Shown here: piece by piece, positions 41,136 to 50,350 of the stretch
Layout of the letters: each line of letters begins with the position of its first letter
How positions within the stretch are numbered: the stretch's first letter is position 1
Notes under the pieces: generated by a model
The model's database searches: none
What the model was told of the DNA's origin: nothing
The model's input: the letters and a program-made list of their open reading frames with translations, nothing else
Assembly (NCBI GenBank): GCA_944325635.1
Contig: CALVBD010000001.1
Coordinates: 124,001-188,000 of the forward strand
Source: Candidatus Gastranaerophilales bacterium
GTDB taxonomy: Bacteria > Cyanobacteriota > Vampirovibrionia > Gastranaerophilales > Gastranaerophilaceae
DNA: 64,000 nucleotides
Direction: 5' to 3'
Made by a program: the position numbers and the translations under genes

Positions 41136-42332
41136 ATGTCAGAAAATATTTCAACAGTCATCCTCTCTAAAGAGAGCCGATTTAAAGAACTTATGTCTCT
41201 ATATCTGAAAGAGTACGGCGGATTTGAGATTTTAGATGATTTTGCTGATGATTCTGATATTTATAATACATTATCCTCTCTTTCTAAATCGTTTTTAATT
41301 GCAAATATGCAGGATAAATCCTTGGACAATCTGATTTCACGAATTTCTTCAGACTGTCCGAATTGTAAAATTCTTGCAGTGACTGAAAATCCTACTGTTG
41401 ATTTTATAATAAACGTTATGAGGCTGGGTGCTAAAGATGTCTTATCTTCACCTGTAATAAAATCTGAATTTTTTGACATTCTTAAAAAAGTAAAAAATCA
41501 GTTAAACTCCGATTATCAAAAAGTTAATAAGTGCAGAATGATAACGATTTTCTCAAACAAAGGCGGAATCGGCAAAACATCAGTCGCAACGAATTTAGCG
41601 CTGGAACTTGCAAGGACAACTAAAGAAAATGTTGCTCTGATTGATTTAAATTTCCAGTTAGGTGATATTACAACATTTTTAGATTTAAAACCATCTTTTA
41701 ATATATCTTATATGCTGAAAAATCTTGATAAAATTAACAAAGAATTTTTGCTTAATACGCTTGAAAAATATAAAAACACAAGTCTTTACGTGCTCGCGGA
41801 TCCTCCTTATTTTAAGCAGGCGGATGATATTTCGGCAAAACAGGTATCAAAGTTATTTGATATTTTAAAAGACAGTTTTTCTTATATAGTTGTTGATACG
41901 GACGCAAGTTTCGGAGATAAGACGATTACTGCGCTTGATAATGCTGATTTGCTGTTCCTTGTAACCTGTATAAACCTTCCGGCACTTCGCAACTGCCAGC
42001 GCTGCCTTGATTTGTTTGAAAAACTCGGCTACAATAGCGAAAAGGTTCAGGTGCTTGTAAATAGATACATGGAAAATGACGAAATAAAAGCGGAAGATGC
42101 GGAAAAAGTTCTGAATAAAGAAATTTACTGGAAAATTCCGAATAACTATTTTACGATGATGGCTGCGATTAATAAAGGTGTTCCTGTGTCTGAGATTAAT
42201 CCTGCCTCAAATGTAGCGCAAAGTTATAAGGAACTCGCAATTTATGTCTCAGACAGTATTCACAGGCATGAACTTATAAAAAAATATTCAAATAACACGT
42301 TTAACAGCATAGATAATATTCTGAAAGGTTGA
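41136..42332 (+). CDS. CpaE/TadZ-like pilus-assembly ATPase (receiver-like domain plus MinD domain)
   Basis: 398 aa from the ATG at 41136 (SD GAAAGG). Residues 1-125 look like a receiver-type domain (LAVTENPTVDFIINVMRLGA, DVLSSPVIKSEFFDIL). IFSNKGGIGKTSVATNLALE (about 139-158) is a deviant Walker A of the ParA/MinD family; SYIVVDTDASFGDKTITALD is the switch region. Such proteins place Tad/Flp pili at a cell pole. The gene for the matching motor follows 3 nt later. No other tad genes are seen here. Confidence 0.78.
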   Translation: MSENISTVILSKESRFKELMSLYLKEYGGFEILDDFADDSDIYNTLSSLSKSFLIANMQDKSLDNLISRISSDCPNCKILAVTENPTVDFIINVMRLGAKDVLSSPVIKSEFFDILKKVKNQLNSDYQKVNKCRMITIFSNKGGIGKTSVATNLALELARTTKENVALIDLNFQLGDITTFLDLKPSFNISYMLKNLDKINKEFLLNTLEKYKNTSLYVLADPPYFKQADDISAKQVSKLFDILKDSFSYIVVDTDASFGDKTITALDNADLLFLVTCINLPALRNCQRCLDLFEKLGYNSEKVQVLVNRYMENDEIKAEDAEKVLNKEIYWKIPNNYFTMMAAINKGVPVSEINPASNVAQSYKELAIYVSDSIHRHELIKKYSNNTFNSIDNILKG

Positions 42333-42335
42333 TAA

Positions 42336-43565
42336 ATGAGCTTCAAAGATAGATTTAACGATTTAAAACTTCAGAATATCAGTGATAATATTTTGTCTCA
42401 AAAGGCAGAACAAATTAAGTCACAAAATCCTATTGCCGATAGTATAAAATCAAAACTTTCATCGAAAATAGCATCTGTGCCGGTTTGGTTTGATTATTCT
42501 GAAGATGAAAAACTGGCTTTGATTTCTTCATTTTTCGATAATTGGCTTAAAGAATCTGATGTAAGTCTTTCCGAGGATGAAAGAGCAAGATTTATTGATA
42601 GTCTTAAAAATTCTGCCTATGGGTTTGGAGAATTGGATTCGGTTCTTTCTGACGATTTGGTGAGTGAAATATTTATATCCGCAGGGAGTCCTGTCAAAAT
42701 TCGTAAGAGTGGTGAGATTTTGTCTACGGATATTTCTATTACTGCCCCTGATATTCTAGTCAGCCGTCTGAAGAAGGTTGCCGGATTAGAGGCAAATAAG
42801 CCGGTTTTAAAGTTTATATATGCTAACCTCATAATTACAATGGTATTGCCGCCGGTAAGCAATCTTTTTATCGCTATTAAAAAGAAAACACGTAAAAATA
42901 CTGATTTTGAATTTCTTTTGAATAATAATAAAATTGATCAAAATATTTATTCTTTTTTGGTATCATTGATAAATAATAAAAAAAATATTCTTATTTCAGG
43001 CGGGACAGATTGTGGTAAGACTTCTTATATTGAGTCTTTTTATAATATTTTACAAAACAGTATTTTACTTCAGAATACCAATTTTATTGATAAAAAGAGT
43101 TTTATATGCGGCGGATTGTGCGAGGAAGAATTGAAAAATCTTATTAATGCGGTTGCCAGAACAAATCCTGATTATTTAGTTTGTGATATGAATAATGGAT
43201 ATTTAAGTGTGGATGGCTGCGCGTTAATTTCTACGATGAGGGCGGAGTCTGCTGTATTTGCTGTCACCAAGCTTGCTGCAAACAATGCTTCGGCTTCAAA
43301 AATGACAGAAAAACAGGCAAAAGCAGATATAGCGTCGCATTTTGATTATATTATTCACCTGAATAATGAGATGTTTATATCATCAATTGCGGAATTTTCT
43401 CTAAATAAAGCCGGTTCTTTGGTAATGACTGAGATTTTATCATATAAAGACGGTGTCTATGCATATAATTTTCCTGAAGAAATGCCTGTTCTTCCGTCAA
43501 AACAGGTCAAATCCGCTGCAGTAGAAAGTCTATCTCCTAACAGTTTTAAAGCAAGGTTTAAGTAG
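42336..43565 (+). CDS. CpaF/TadA-like secretion ATPase, degenerate
   Basis: 409 aa. The N-terminal domain has AYGFGELDSVLSDDLVSEIF, typical of CpaF. ILISGGTDCGKTSYIESF (about 217-234) is a usable Walker A. The Walker B region reads NPDYLVCDMNNGYLS where CpaF has RPDRIIVGEVRG, and the Asp- and His-box segments are not clear. The ATPase may be weakened or may be only a structural relative. Pairs with the CpaE-like gene (3-nt gap); the 3' end overlaps the convergent gene at 43558 by 8 nt. Confidence 0.7.
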   Translation: MSFKDRFNDLKLQNISDNILSQKAEQIKSQNPIADSIKSKLSSKIASVPVWFDYSEDEKLALISSFFDNWLKESDVSLSEDERARFIDSLKNSAYGFGELDSVLSDDLVSEIFISAGSPVKIRKSGEILSTDISITAPDILVSRLKKVAGLEANKPVLKFIYANLIITMVLPPVSNLFIAIKKKTRKNTDFEFLLNNNKIDQNIYSFLVSLINNKKNILISGGTDCGKTSYIESFYNILQNSILLQNTNFIDKKSFICGGLCEEELKNLINAVARTNPDYLVCDMNNGYLSVDGCALISTMRAESAVFAVTKLAANNASASKMTEKQAKADIASHFDYIIHLNNEMFISSIAEFSLNKAGSLVMTEILSYKDGVYAYNFPEEMPVLPSKQVKSAAVESLSPNSFKARFK

Positions 43566-44556
43566 CAGGCTTTCTGGCATTGATATGTTTTTTCAGATTG
43601 CTTGAATCAAGCAGGGCTTTGTTAAATTTTTCTATTCCAGGGTCTATGTAATTGGGCATAACAACTTTTTTTATGAAGGCATCAATTGGTTTAATGCTTA
43701 TAATCATTGCTATAAGACCGCCTATAGTTTTGAGAAGTTTATTCCCGAACTGGAGTTTGTTTATATAAGTTTTTAGAGAATATCTTAGTGCATTATTAGC
43801 ATATTGTGCCCCGTATGTTTCCTTTAATACGGGGTATTCTCGCATATATTTCCGGTAGCTTCCTAAAGAAATCTCCGGAGGCTTTTTCTTTGCCTGTAAA
43901 TCTTCTTTGATTTTTACAAGCATGTCAATATTTTCTTTGGCATACTCCATAATTTTATCTTTTTTGCAGTTTGCAAGTGCATATTTCCCGCTACAATTTT
44001 TAAAGAATTTTTTTAACCAATGATCTGATTGCTTTTCATTTTTACAGGCTCTTATCTTATTTTCAAGAGAGTCTGAAAAGAATTTCTTAAATTCCTCTTT
44101 GTCATTAAATATATCTCCAACACATTGATCTACCGCATTGTTCATGTGTTGAAGAGTGTCTCTTTTGGCATTGACACTTAAGCCTTTATTTAATAATTTT
44201 GCAATCGGAGAGGTAAGATTTTGCCCTGCAATTATTGCAAATGCAGGAAAAATAAAACTGCTTAATCCCTGATAAATTGCCTGTTCGACAGCACGTGTAC
44301 GGCTCGGATTGTAGTGATTTTTGTCATTTTTATATTTGTCGTAAATGTCAGCTCCAAGATACATTATCGGAGGAATCCATAAAATTTGGCTTAATTTTGG
44401 TGCTATTTCATAAATAGCCGCTCCAACTTCGTTTGAATAAGATAAGGCAACCATCCATTTTTGATTAAGCGGATCTCTGTATTTTTTGTTATTCTGTTTA
44501 TTTGTGACGGTCTCCGATTTCTTATTTTGCGAGCCGAATTCTACTGGATAAATCAA
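43558..44556 (-). CDS. Hypothetical membrane-associated protein (332 aa), TTG start
   Basis: Starts (TTG) IYPVEFGSQNKKSETVTNKQ; SD AAGGAAA about 9 nt upstream. Hydrophobic segments near residues 55-75 (LSQILWIPPIMYLGADIY), 95-112 (LSSFIFPAFAIIAGQNL) and 278-295 (LLKTIGGLIAMIISIKPI). The middle is basic and helical with four Cys. No recognised family or motif. It has no close operon partners and converges on the CpaF-like gene. Confidence 0.55.
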   Translation of the reverse strand: MIYPVEFGSQNKKSETVTNKQNNKKYRDPLNQKWMVALSYSNEVGAAIYEIAPKLSQILWIPPIMYLGADIYDKYKNDKNHYNPSRTRAVEQAIYQGLSSFIFPAFAIIAGQNLTSPIAKLLNKGLSVNAKRDTLQHMNNAVDQCVGDIFNDKEEFKKFFSDSLENKIRACKNEKQSDHWLKKFFKNCSGKYALANCKKDKIMEYAKENIDMLVKIKEDLQAKKKPPEISLGSYRKYMREYPVLKETYGAQYANNALRYSLKTYINKLQFGNKLLKTIGGLIAMIISIKPIDAFIKKVVMPNYIDPGIEKFNKALLDSSNLKKHINARKPAT

Positions 44557-44610
44557 ATGAAATATTTCCTTATGTACATCTATTATATAATAATTTGTGA
44601 AGAAAAAATT

Positions 44611-44638
44611 TTGCTATTAATTTACTTTGGGATAAAAT
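44611..44638 (+). promoter_or_regulatory. Promoter of uvrB (leaderless type)
   Basis: TTGCTA, 16-nt spacer, TAAAAT, ending exactly 6 nt before the uvrB ATG. No SD. Confidence 0.5.
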
Positions 44639-44644
44639 TTTGTT

Positions 44645-46636
44645 ATGGAACGAAGATTTAAAATTCATTCAAAATATTTACCGTCAGGGGATCAGCCAAA
44701 GGCGATAAAACAATTGACGGATGGTCTTTTGGCAGGGGATGACGCCCAGACGCTCCTTGGGATTACAGGTTCTGGGAAAACTTTTACAATTGCCAATGTT
44801 ATTGAACAGGTGCAAAAGCCTACATTAATTATTGCTCACAACAAAACTCTTGCGGCACAGCTTTATAACGAGTTTAAAGAACTTTTTCCTGATAATGCAG
44901 TTGAATACTTTATAAGTTATTATGACTATTATCAGCCTGAAGCATATATACCGAGGACTGATACCTATATAGAAAAATCTGCTTCTATAAATGATGAGAT
45001 TGACCGTTTGCGCCACAATTCTACAAGAAGTCTTTACGAGCGTAATGATGTTATCATTATCGCTTCTGTTAGCTGCATATACGGTTTGGGGCTGCCTGAA
45101 AATTATTTCAGAGGTTCTGTAGAATTAAAAGTTGGCGATGAAGTCGATAGAGATGCGCTTTTAAACCATCTTGTCACAACTCAATATACGCGTAATGATT
45201 TGGTATTAGAAAGGTCAACATTCAGAGTACGCGGGGATATTGTGGAAATCATGCCGGCTTATGAAAAGATTGTGACTAGAATTTACTTTTTCGGGGACGA
45301 GATAGAAAAAATAGTCAGAATTGATAATGTCTCAGGGGAAATTCTTGAAATGCCGGAAAAAGTTGTGATTTATCCTGCGGTTCACTATCTTTCATACGAT
45401 GATGATGTTGATGAAACCTTAGGGTTAATTCGTCAGGAACTCCAGCAACGCCTTGCGGAACTTAACTCTGAAAATAAACTTATTGAAGCGCAGCGGCTTG
45501 AACAGCGTGTAAAATATGATATGGAAATGATTAAGGAAATGGGATATTGTTCCGGAATTGAAAATTATTCCAGAATAATTGAACGCCGCCCTCCTGGTTC
45601 TCCTCCTGCAACTCTTTTGGATTATTTTCAAGGTGATTTTCTTACTGTTATTGATGAATCACATGTTACACTGCCTCAGCTTAAAGGTATGAGTCATGGC
45701 GATGCTGCAAGAAAAGATACTCTTATTAAATACGGATTCAGGCTTCCTTGTGCAAAAGATAACAGACCTCTGACAAGTGATGAGTTTTTCTCTAAAGTAG
45801 GTCAGAAAATTTATATCTCGGCAACTCCAGGTGAATTTGAGCGAAAAACTTCTCAACAGCTTGTTGAACAGATTATCAGACCGACAGGCTTGGTTGATCC
45901 GAAGATCCATGTAAGACCGATTGATACTCAGATTAATGACTTAAAAGAAGAGATTAAAAAGCGTGCGGATAAAAACGAACGCGTACTTATTACAACGCTT
46001 ACAAAGCGTATGGCGGAGGATTTGACGGATTTCTTTATACAGGAAGGTATCAGAGTAAGATATTTGCACAGCGAAATTCAATCACTTGAACGAGTTGAAA
46101 TTTTGCGAGATTTAAGACTCGGTGAATTTGATGTTCTTATCGGTGTAAACCTTTTGAGAGAAGGCTTGGATATCCCTGAAGTATCGCTTGTCGCAATTAT
46201 GGATGCTGATAAGGAAGGATTTTTGCGCTCAGAAACAAGTTTAATCCAGACAATAGGTCGTGCCGCTCGTAATGCATGCGGGGAAGTTATTATGTATGCC
46301 GACAAAATTACTGATTCTATGCAGGCTGCAATAGATGAAACCGAGCGCAGACGTGAAATTCAGATAGCATACAATAAAAAATACGGAATTGTGCCGCAAA
46401 CAATTAAAAAACCGATTGAAAATAATCTTCTTTCGCTTGTTGCCAGCTATAGAGACCTTGAAGATATTGTGGCTGAAGAAATGGTTGATCTCGGTATTGA
46501 GCAGAAAGATTTGCCGAAATTAATTGACAAACTTGAAAAAGATATGCATAAGGCCGCTAAAATTCTTGATTTTGAGCGTGCAGCCGAAATTCGTGATAAG
46601 TTGAAAAAATTACGCGAAATGGTCTCTAAAAAGTAA
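44645..46636 (+). CDS. uvrB: Excinuclease ABC subunit B
   Basis: 663 aa. [17 protein letters not shown] (Walker A), [20 protein letters not shown] (beta-hairpin region), [15 protein letters not shown] (Walker B), [29 protein letters not shown] and [12 protein letters not shown] (helicase motifs), and a C-terminal UVR domain ([20 protein letters not shown]). It verifies lesions and positions UvrC in nucleotide-excision repair. Monocistronic; converges on the gene at 46638. Confidence 0.97.
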   Translation: MERRFKIHSKYLPSGDQPKAIKQLTDGLLAGDDAQTLLGITGSGKTFTIANVIEQVQKPTLIIAHNKTLAAQLYNEFKELFPDNAVEYFISYYDYYQPEAYIPRTDTYIEKSASINDEIDRLRHNSTRSLYERNDVIIIASVSCIYGLGLPENYFRGSVELKVGDEVDRDALLNHLVTTQYTRNDLVLERSTFRVRGDIVEIMPAYEKIVTRIYFFGDEIEKIVRIDNVSGEILEMPEKVVIYPAVHYLSYDDDVDETLGLIRQELQQRLAELNSENKLIEAQRLEQRVKYDMEMIKEMGYCSGIENYSRIIERRPPGSPPATLLDYFQGDFLTVIDESHVTLPQLKGMSHGDAARKDTLIKYGFRLPCAKDNRPLTSDEFFSKVGQKIYISATPGEFERKTSQQLVEQIIRPTGLVDPKIHVRPIDTQINDLKEEIKKRADKNERVLITTLTKRMAEDLTDFFIQEGIRVRYLHSEIQSLERVEILRDLRLGEFDVLIGVNLLREGLDIPEVSLVAIMDADKEGFLRSETSLIQTIGRAARNACGEVIMYADKITDSMQAAIDETERRREIQIAYNKKYGIVPQTIKKPIENNLLSLVASYRDLEDIVAEEMVDLGIEQKDLPKLIDKLEKDMHKAAKILDFERAAEIRDKLKKLREMVSKK

Positions 46637-46637
46637 A

Positions 46638-47357
46638 TTAGTAGGTTGTTTTCTTTATTTCTTCTTTTTCTCTGAATGTAAATACTTCTTCGCTTAGTTG
46701 TGCAAGATAATTGACCGCAATTATAAGGTTATACATTACAGCAATACACCATATAAAGTTAATAATTATATTGTCAAGCCCGACAAACAGCCAGAACATA
46801 TATGTAATAAATCCAATAATTATAAGCGCAAATATGTATAATTTAACTATCAGATATGAAAATGTTAAAAACGCATCCCCGTATGCTATACATATTTTTT
46901 TTATATTAAATGTTTCCAAAATGCTTAATCGTCTTATAAATATAATATACGCAGATACAGGCAAAGCTGCCAAGAATAACCAAACAAATATATCAATTGT
47001 CATTTTCCAGGTCGGATCCTCAATTTTTATAAACCCTAATATCCATAATCCTAATACATATGTAATTCCTATAGGCATTGCCATTGCCATAATTGTTTTA
47101 AAACCAACCCAGGCCATTGAAATAAAATTCAGTCCCGGTACAAGTTGAGGTTTTTTATCTATTGCATTAAACGCGGATTGGGTTAAAAAACCTATCAAAA
47201 GAATCCCGAAAATGCCTCCGAATATTGTAAGAAGGCCTATATTATTATCCAGATACATAGATCTGCATATATATAAAGGAATTGCCCATAATAATAGTTT
47301 TAATCCGGTAAAACTTTCTCCTATTGTGCTGTCATAAGCTTCTTTTAAAGACGCCAA
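46638..47357 (-). CDS. Hypothetical polytopic membrane protein (239 aa)
   Basis: About six transmembrane segments between residues 20 and 215, with short loops: LLTIFGGIFGILLIGFLTQS, TIDIFVWLFLAALPVSAYII, FALIIIGFITYMFWLFVGLD. The N-terminal ASLKEAYDSTIGESFTGLKL and the overall pattern resemble DUF4013-type proteins, but I cannot assign it firmly. SD GGGAGG before the ATG. It lies downstream of the histidine kinase operon with a 59-nt gap. Confidence 0.6.
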   Translation of the reverse strand: MASLKEAYDSTIGESFTGLKLLLWAIPLYICRSMYLDNNIGLLTIFGGIFGILLIGFLTQSAFNAIDKKPQLVPGLNFISMAWVGFKTIMAMAMPIGITYVLGLWILGFIKIEDPTWKMTIDIFVWLFLAALPVSAYIIFIRRLSILETFNIKKICIAYGDAFLTFSYLIVKLYIFALIIIGFITYMFWLFVGLDNIIINFIWCIAVMYNLIIAVNYLAQLSEEVFTFREKEEIKKTTY

Positions 47358-47416
47358 TTTATACCTCCCGATTGCTATATATTTATTTTAACATTTTTTT
47401 CTAAAAAAAACAACTT

Positions 47417-48514
47417 TTATATTTGAGGTAATTTTATAATAAATTCAGCCCCCTCATTTTCATTGCTTTTTACTGTTATTTTTCCTCCATGTAATTTTAC
47501 AAGTTCCGCGGTTATCGTAAGTCCAAGACCTGTAGAATTAGGCATTTCTTTTAATTGTTCAAATTTATTAAAAATTTTCTTATGGTATTTTTTTGCTATT
47601 CCGCAACCTGTATCTTTGACTGAAATAATAGCAAATTTACGGCTTTTTGCTGCAGAAATTTCTATTGAGCCTTTTTCGGGCGTAAATTTTATTGCATTGC
47701 TTAATAAGTTAAACAGTATTTGCTGCAATTTTTGGTAGTCTGCAGTTATTTCAAAATCAATTTCCGGATTAGCTATAATATTTTGTTGTTTTTTTATGTA
47801 AAGCGGCGACAGAATATTTAAAACTTCCTGAATGTTTCTTTGAAGATTGAATTTTGATAAATTTAATCTGAGACTTTTGGATTCAATTTTTGACATATCA
47901 AGAATTTCATTAACCATATTCAAAAGATGAATTCCTGCAATACGAATATCTTCTATATATTCAAGCTGTTTTTCATTTAACTTGCCGATAAATTGAGCAT
48001 TTAAAAGTTCAGTGAACCCGAGAATTGAATTCAATGGCGAGCGAAGTTCATGTGAAACATTTGAGATGAATTGGTTTTTAACCTTTTCGGCTTCCAGAAT
48101 TTTTTCATAAGCGCGGCTTTTAGCGGAAATTCCCTCTTGCAGCGTCATTAATTGTGTTTTTATTATTGAATTTAGTTCTGCTTCTTTAATTATACCGGAA
48201 ATGATTGTTGAACTTGTTTCTAAGACCAGATTTTCACTTTTATTGAACTCATTTTTACGGCAAATTTTTAAATACCCGAACAGAAGGTTATTTACGCGAA
48301 GCTCAGCCTGAGCTGTGAATTTATATTCATCAGGCTGTCCGTATTTAAAAACCGATGAATTTTCATCATTGTTTGTATAGACAATTTCTCCGTATTTAAA
48401 AGGAATAAGTTCTCCAAGAGCCTGGAATATTTTATTATTTACATCTCTTTCACACGGGTTAATCTTATAAAAGTTTTTTATTTTTATTATTGATTGTTCG
48501 TAAAAGTCTTTCAA
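47417..48514 (-). CDS. Sensor histidine kinase (GAF-like sensor, HisKA, HATPase_c), soluble
   Basis: 365 aa without membrane helices. Residues 1-115 look GAF-like. VSHELRSPLNSILGFTELLN is the HisKA box with the phospho-accepting His; NLLSNAIKFTPEKG (N box), DTGCGIAKKYHKKIFNKFEQ (G1/F box) and GLGLTITAELVKLHGGKI (G2) form the ATP site. A cytoplasmic signal is likely. No response regulator gene lies nearby, so the partner is unknown. Last gene of the 54254-to-47417 operon, 2 nt after hpt. Confidence 0.88.
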   Translation of the reverse strand: MKDFYEQSIIKIKNFYKINPCERDVNNKIFQALGELIPFKYGEIVYTNNDENSSVFKYGQPDEYKFTAQAELRVNNLLFGYLKICRKNEFNKSENLVLETSSTIISGIIKEAELNSIIKTQLMTLQEGISAKSRAYEKILEAEKVKNQFISNVSHELRSPLNSILGFTELLNAQFIGKLNEKQLEYIEDIRIAGIHLLNMVNEILDMSKIESKSLRLNLSKFNLQRNIQEVLNILSPLYIKKQQNIIANPEIDFEITADYQKLQQILFNLLSNAIKFTPEKGSIEISAAKSRKFAIISVKDTGCGIAKKYHKKIFNKFEQLKEMPNSTGLGLTITAELVKLHGGKITVKSNENEGAEFIIKLPQI

Positions 48515-48516
48515 TA

Positions 48517-49041
48517 CTATTCCTTATAACCTATGAAACGCAAATTTCTCATATAACCTTCATAATCAAGCCCGTAGCCTACAACAAATTTATCATCAAT
48601 TTCAAACCCGTAATAATCAGGCTCTATATCGGTTTTTCTTGTAATTTTTTTATCAAGAAGAGAGCAGAATTTAGTGGATTTTGTGTGGAAATTTGTGGTC
48701 ATAAAATCCATTAAAAATTTTGCGGTTAATCCTGTATCGACTATGTCTTCTATTATAAGCACGTTTTTGCCGTTCAGGTCAGGAAGCGAAATATCAACTG
48801 CATTTACTTTGCCTGATGTATTAAATCCTGTCCCGTAGCTGGAAAGTCTTATAAATTCCATTTTCAAAGGCATATTCAAATGTTTTACAAGATCTGTCGC
48901 GAACATAACAGCACCTTTTAAAACGCAGATTGCAATAACTTCTTCCCCATTATAAAATTTATTCATCTCATCCGCGAGTTCTTTTATTTTGTTTTGAATT
49001 TCGTTTTCGCTAAAAAGTATTTTTAAATCTTCAACCTTCAT
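48517..49041 (-). CDS. hpt: Hypoxanthine phosphoribosyltransferase
   Basis: 174 aa. VLIIEDIVDTGLTAKFLM is the PRPP-binding motif; VIAICVLKGAVMFATDLVKH and FVVGYGLDYEGYMRNLRFIG are the flanking Hpt blocks. It salvages hypoxanthine and guanine with PRPP. It follows tilS by 1 nt; tilS-hpt adjacency is common in bacteria. Confidence 0.93.
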   Translation of the reverse strand: MKVEDLKILFSENEIQNKIKELADEMNKFYNGEEVIAICVLKGAVMFATDLVKHLNMPLKMEFIRLSSYGTGFNTSGKVNAVDISLPDLNGKNVLIIEDIVDTGLTAKFLMDFMTTNFHTKSTKFCSLLDKKITRKTDIEPDYYGFEIDDKFVVGYGLDYEGYMRNLRFIGYKE

Positions 49042-49042
49042 T

Positions 49043-50350
49043 CTAACCTTCCTTTTTTATTAATCTTATCATGTGTGTGGGTTTATTTACAACTTTAATC
49101 TTTTCGCTAATACCGAGGCCGACCGCCCAGAGGACTTCTTTACCTTTGCATAGTAGAGGTATTAAATCTTTTTCATGGTTCGGTATTTTCTTTTCATTAA
49201 GATATTTTTTTAGTTTCTGTGAACCGTGCGCCCCGAGTGGATATATTATATCGCCTTCTTTTCTGTTCCGCAGGGTGAAATTAATTTCTCCTAACTCTGC
49301 ATACGCTCTCATCTCGCTGTCTTTCGGAAATTCCGTAAGATTTTCGTTTATTCTTTTTATAATAAATTCGTAACAGCCAAAATCGTAGCGCCCCTCTGTC
49401 GTAATTTTAACCTCAATAGTGCCGCGTCCTGTTTTTCTTATAAATTCAAACTTTTCGCTGTTTACGAATATCCATAAATCAGTTGTGACAGATTTTGTTT
49501 TCCCTGATTTTGATAAACCGTTTTCTTTAATAAAATCAACAATAGAGGTAATTTTTTCCCTGTCGTATTCAAGGTTATTTTGTATAAAGAATTCATGGAT
49601 TAAGTAGTTCTGAGCCGGCGTTTTGAGGTGAAGAAAGGCCTCTGTTGAATTACCGGTTTCAGCTTTGATTTTGCTCATATATTCTTTAACAATTTCGTTT
49701 GTTTCTTCTGCATTTTTTGAAAGATTGTTAAGCGCATGAAGATAATTAGGATTAATCTCTGCAATAAGCGGAATTAATTTTTTCCTAATAAAGTTTCTTT
49801 TATATTTAACATTGTCGTTAGAACTATCTAAAATCCCTTTCAGATTATTTTGAGCGCAATATTTTTCAATCTCAGCGCGTGTAATATCTAAAAAAGGGCG
49901 GTAAAACATTCCGCGCTTTTCTGAAATTGCAGAAAGCCCTGTCACCCCTGTTCCTTTTATAATTCTGTATAAGACAGTTTCCGCTAAATCATCAAAATTG
50001 TGTGCTGTAAATATGGCTGCAGCACTAAATTTTTCTGCACATCTCTTATAAAAATCGTATCTTGCCTCTCTTGCAGCAGCTTCCGTATGCGGAATATCAG
50101 AAGAAAGAGTTTCCGCGTAAAATGCTATCCCGTTTTTAAGACAAAAATCTCGGCAAAAATTTTCGTCACGAAGGCTTTCCTCCCCGCGCCAGTTGTGGTT
50201 CAGGTGTATTGCAATAATATCAGCTCCTAATTTTTTCAAGGTATCAGTCAGACACAGAGAATCATATCCGCCCGAAAATCCTATCAAAATCTTTTGATTT
50301 TCCAGCTTATGTTTTTGTAAAAAAAATTTTACTGTTTCAGGAACGTTCAT
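49043..50350 (-). CDS. tilS: tRNA(Ile)-lysidine synthase
   Basis: 435 aa. ILIGFSGGYDSLCLTDTLKK carries the SGGxDS PP-loop, IAIHLNHNWRGEESLRDENF and FTAHNFDDLAETVLYRIIKG are the following ATPase blocks, and the C-terminal part holds LRNRKEGDIIYPLG (TilS_C). It turns C34 of tRNA-Ile(CAU) into lysidine. Overlaps the upstream Clp_N gene by 14 nt. Confidence 0.93.
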   Translation of the reverse strand: MNVPETVKFFLQKHKLENQKILIGFSGGYDSLCLTDTLKKLGADIIAIHLNHNWRGEESLRDENFCRDFCLKNGIAFYAETLSSDIPHTEAAAREARYDFYKRCAEKFSAAAIFTAHNFDDLAETVLYRIIKGTGVTGLSAISEKRGMFYRPFLDITRAEIEKYCAQNNLKGILDSSNDNVKYKRNFIRKKLIPLIAEINPNYLHALNNLSKNAEETNEIVKEYMSKIKAETGNSTEAFLHLKTPAQNYLIHEFFIQNNLEYDREKITSIVDFIKENGLSKSGKTKSVTTDLWIFVNSEKFEFIRKTGRGTIEVKITTEGRYDFGCYEFIIKRINENLTEFPKDSEMRAYAELGEINFTLRNRKEGDIIYPLGAHGSQKLKKYLNEKKIPNHEKDLIPLLCKGKEVLWAVGLGISEKIKVVNKPTHMIRLIKKEG

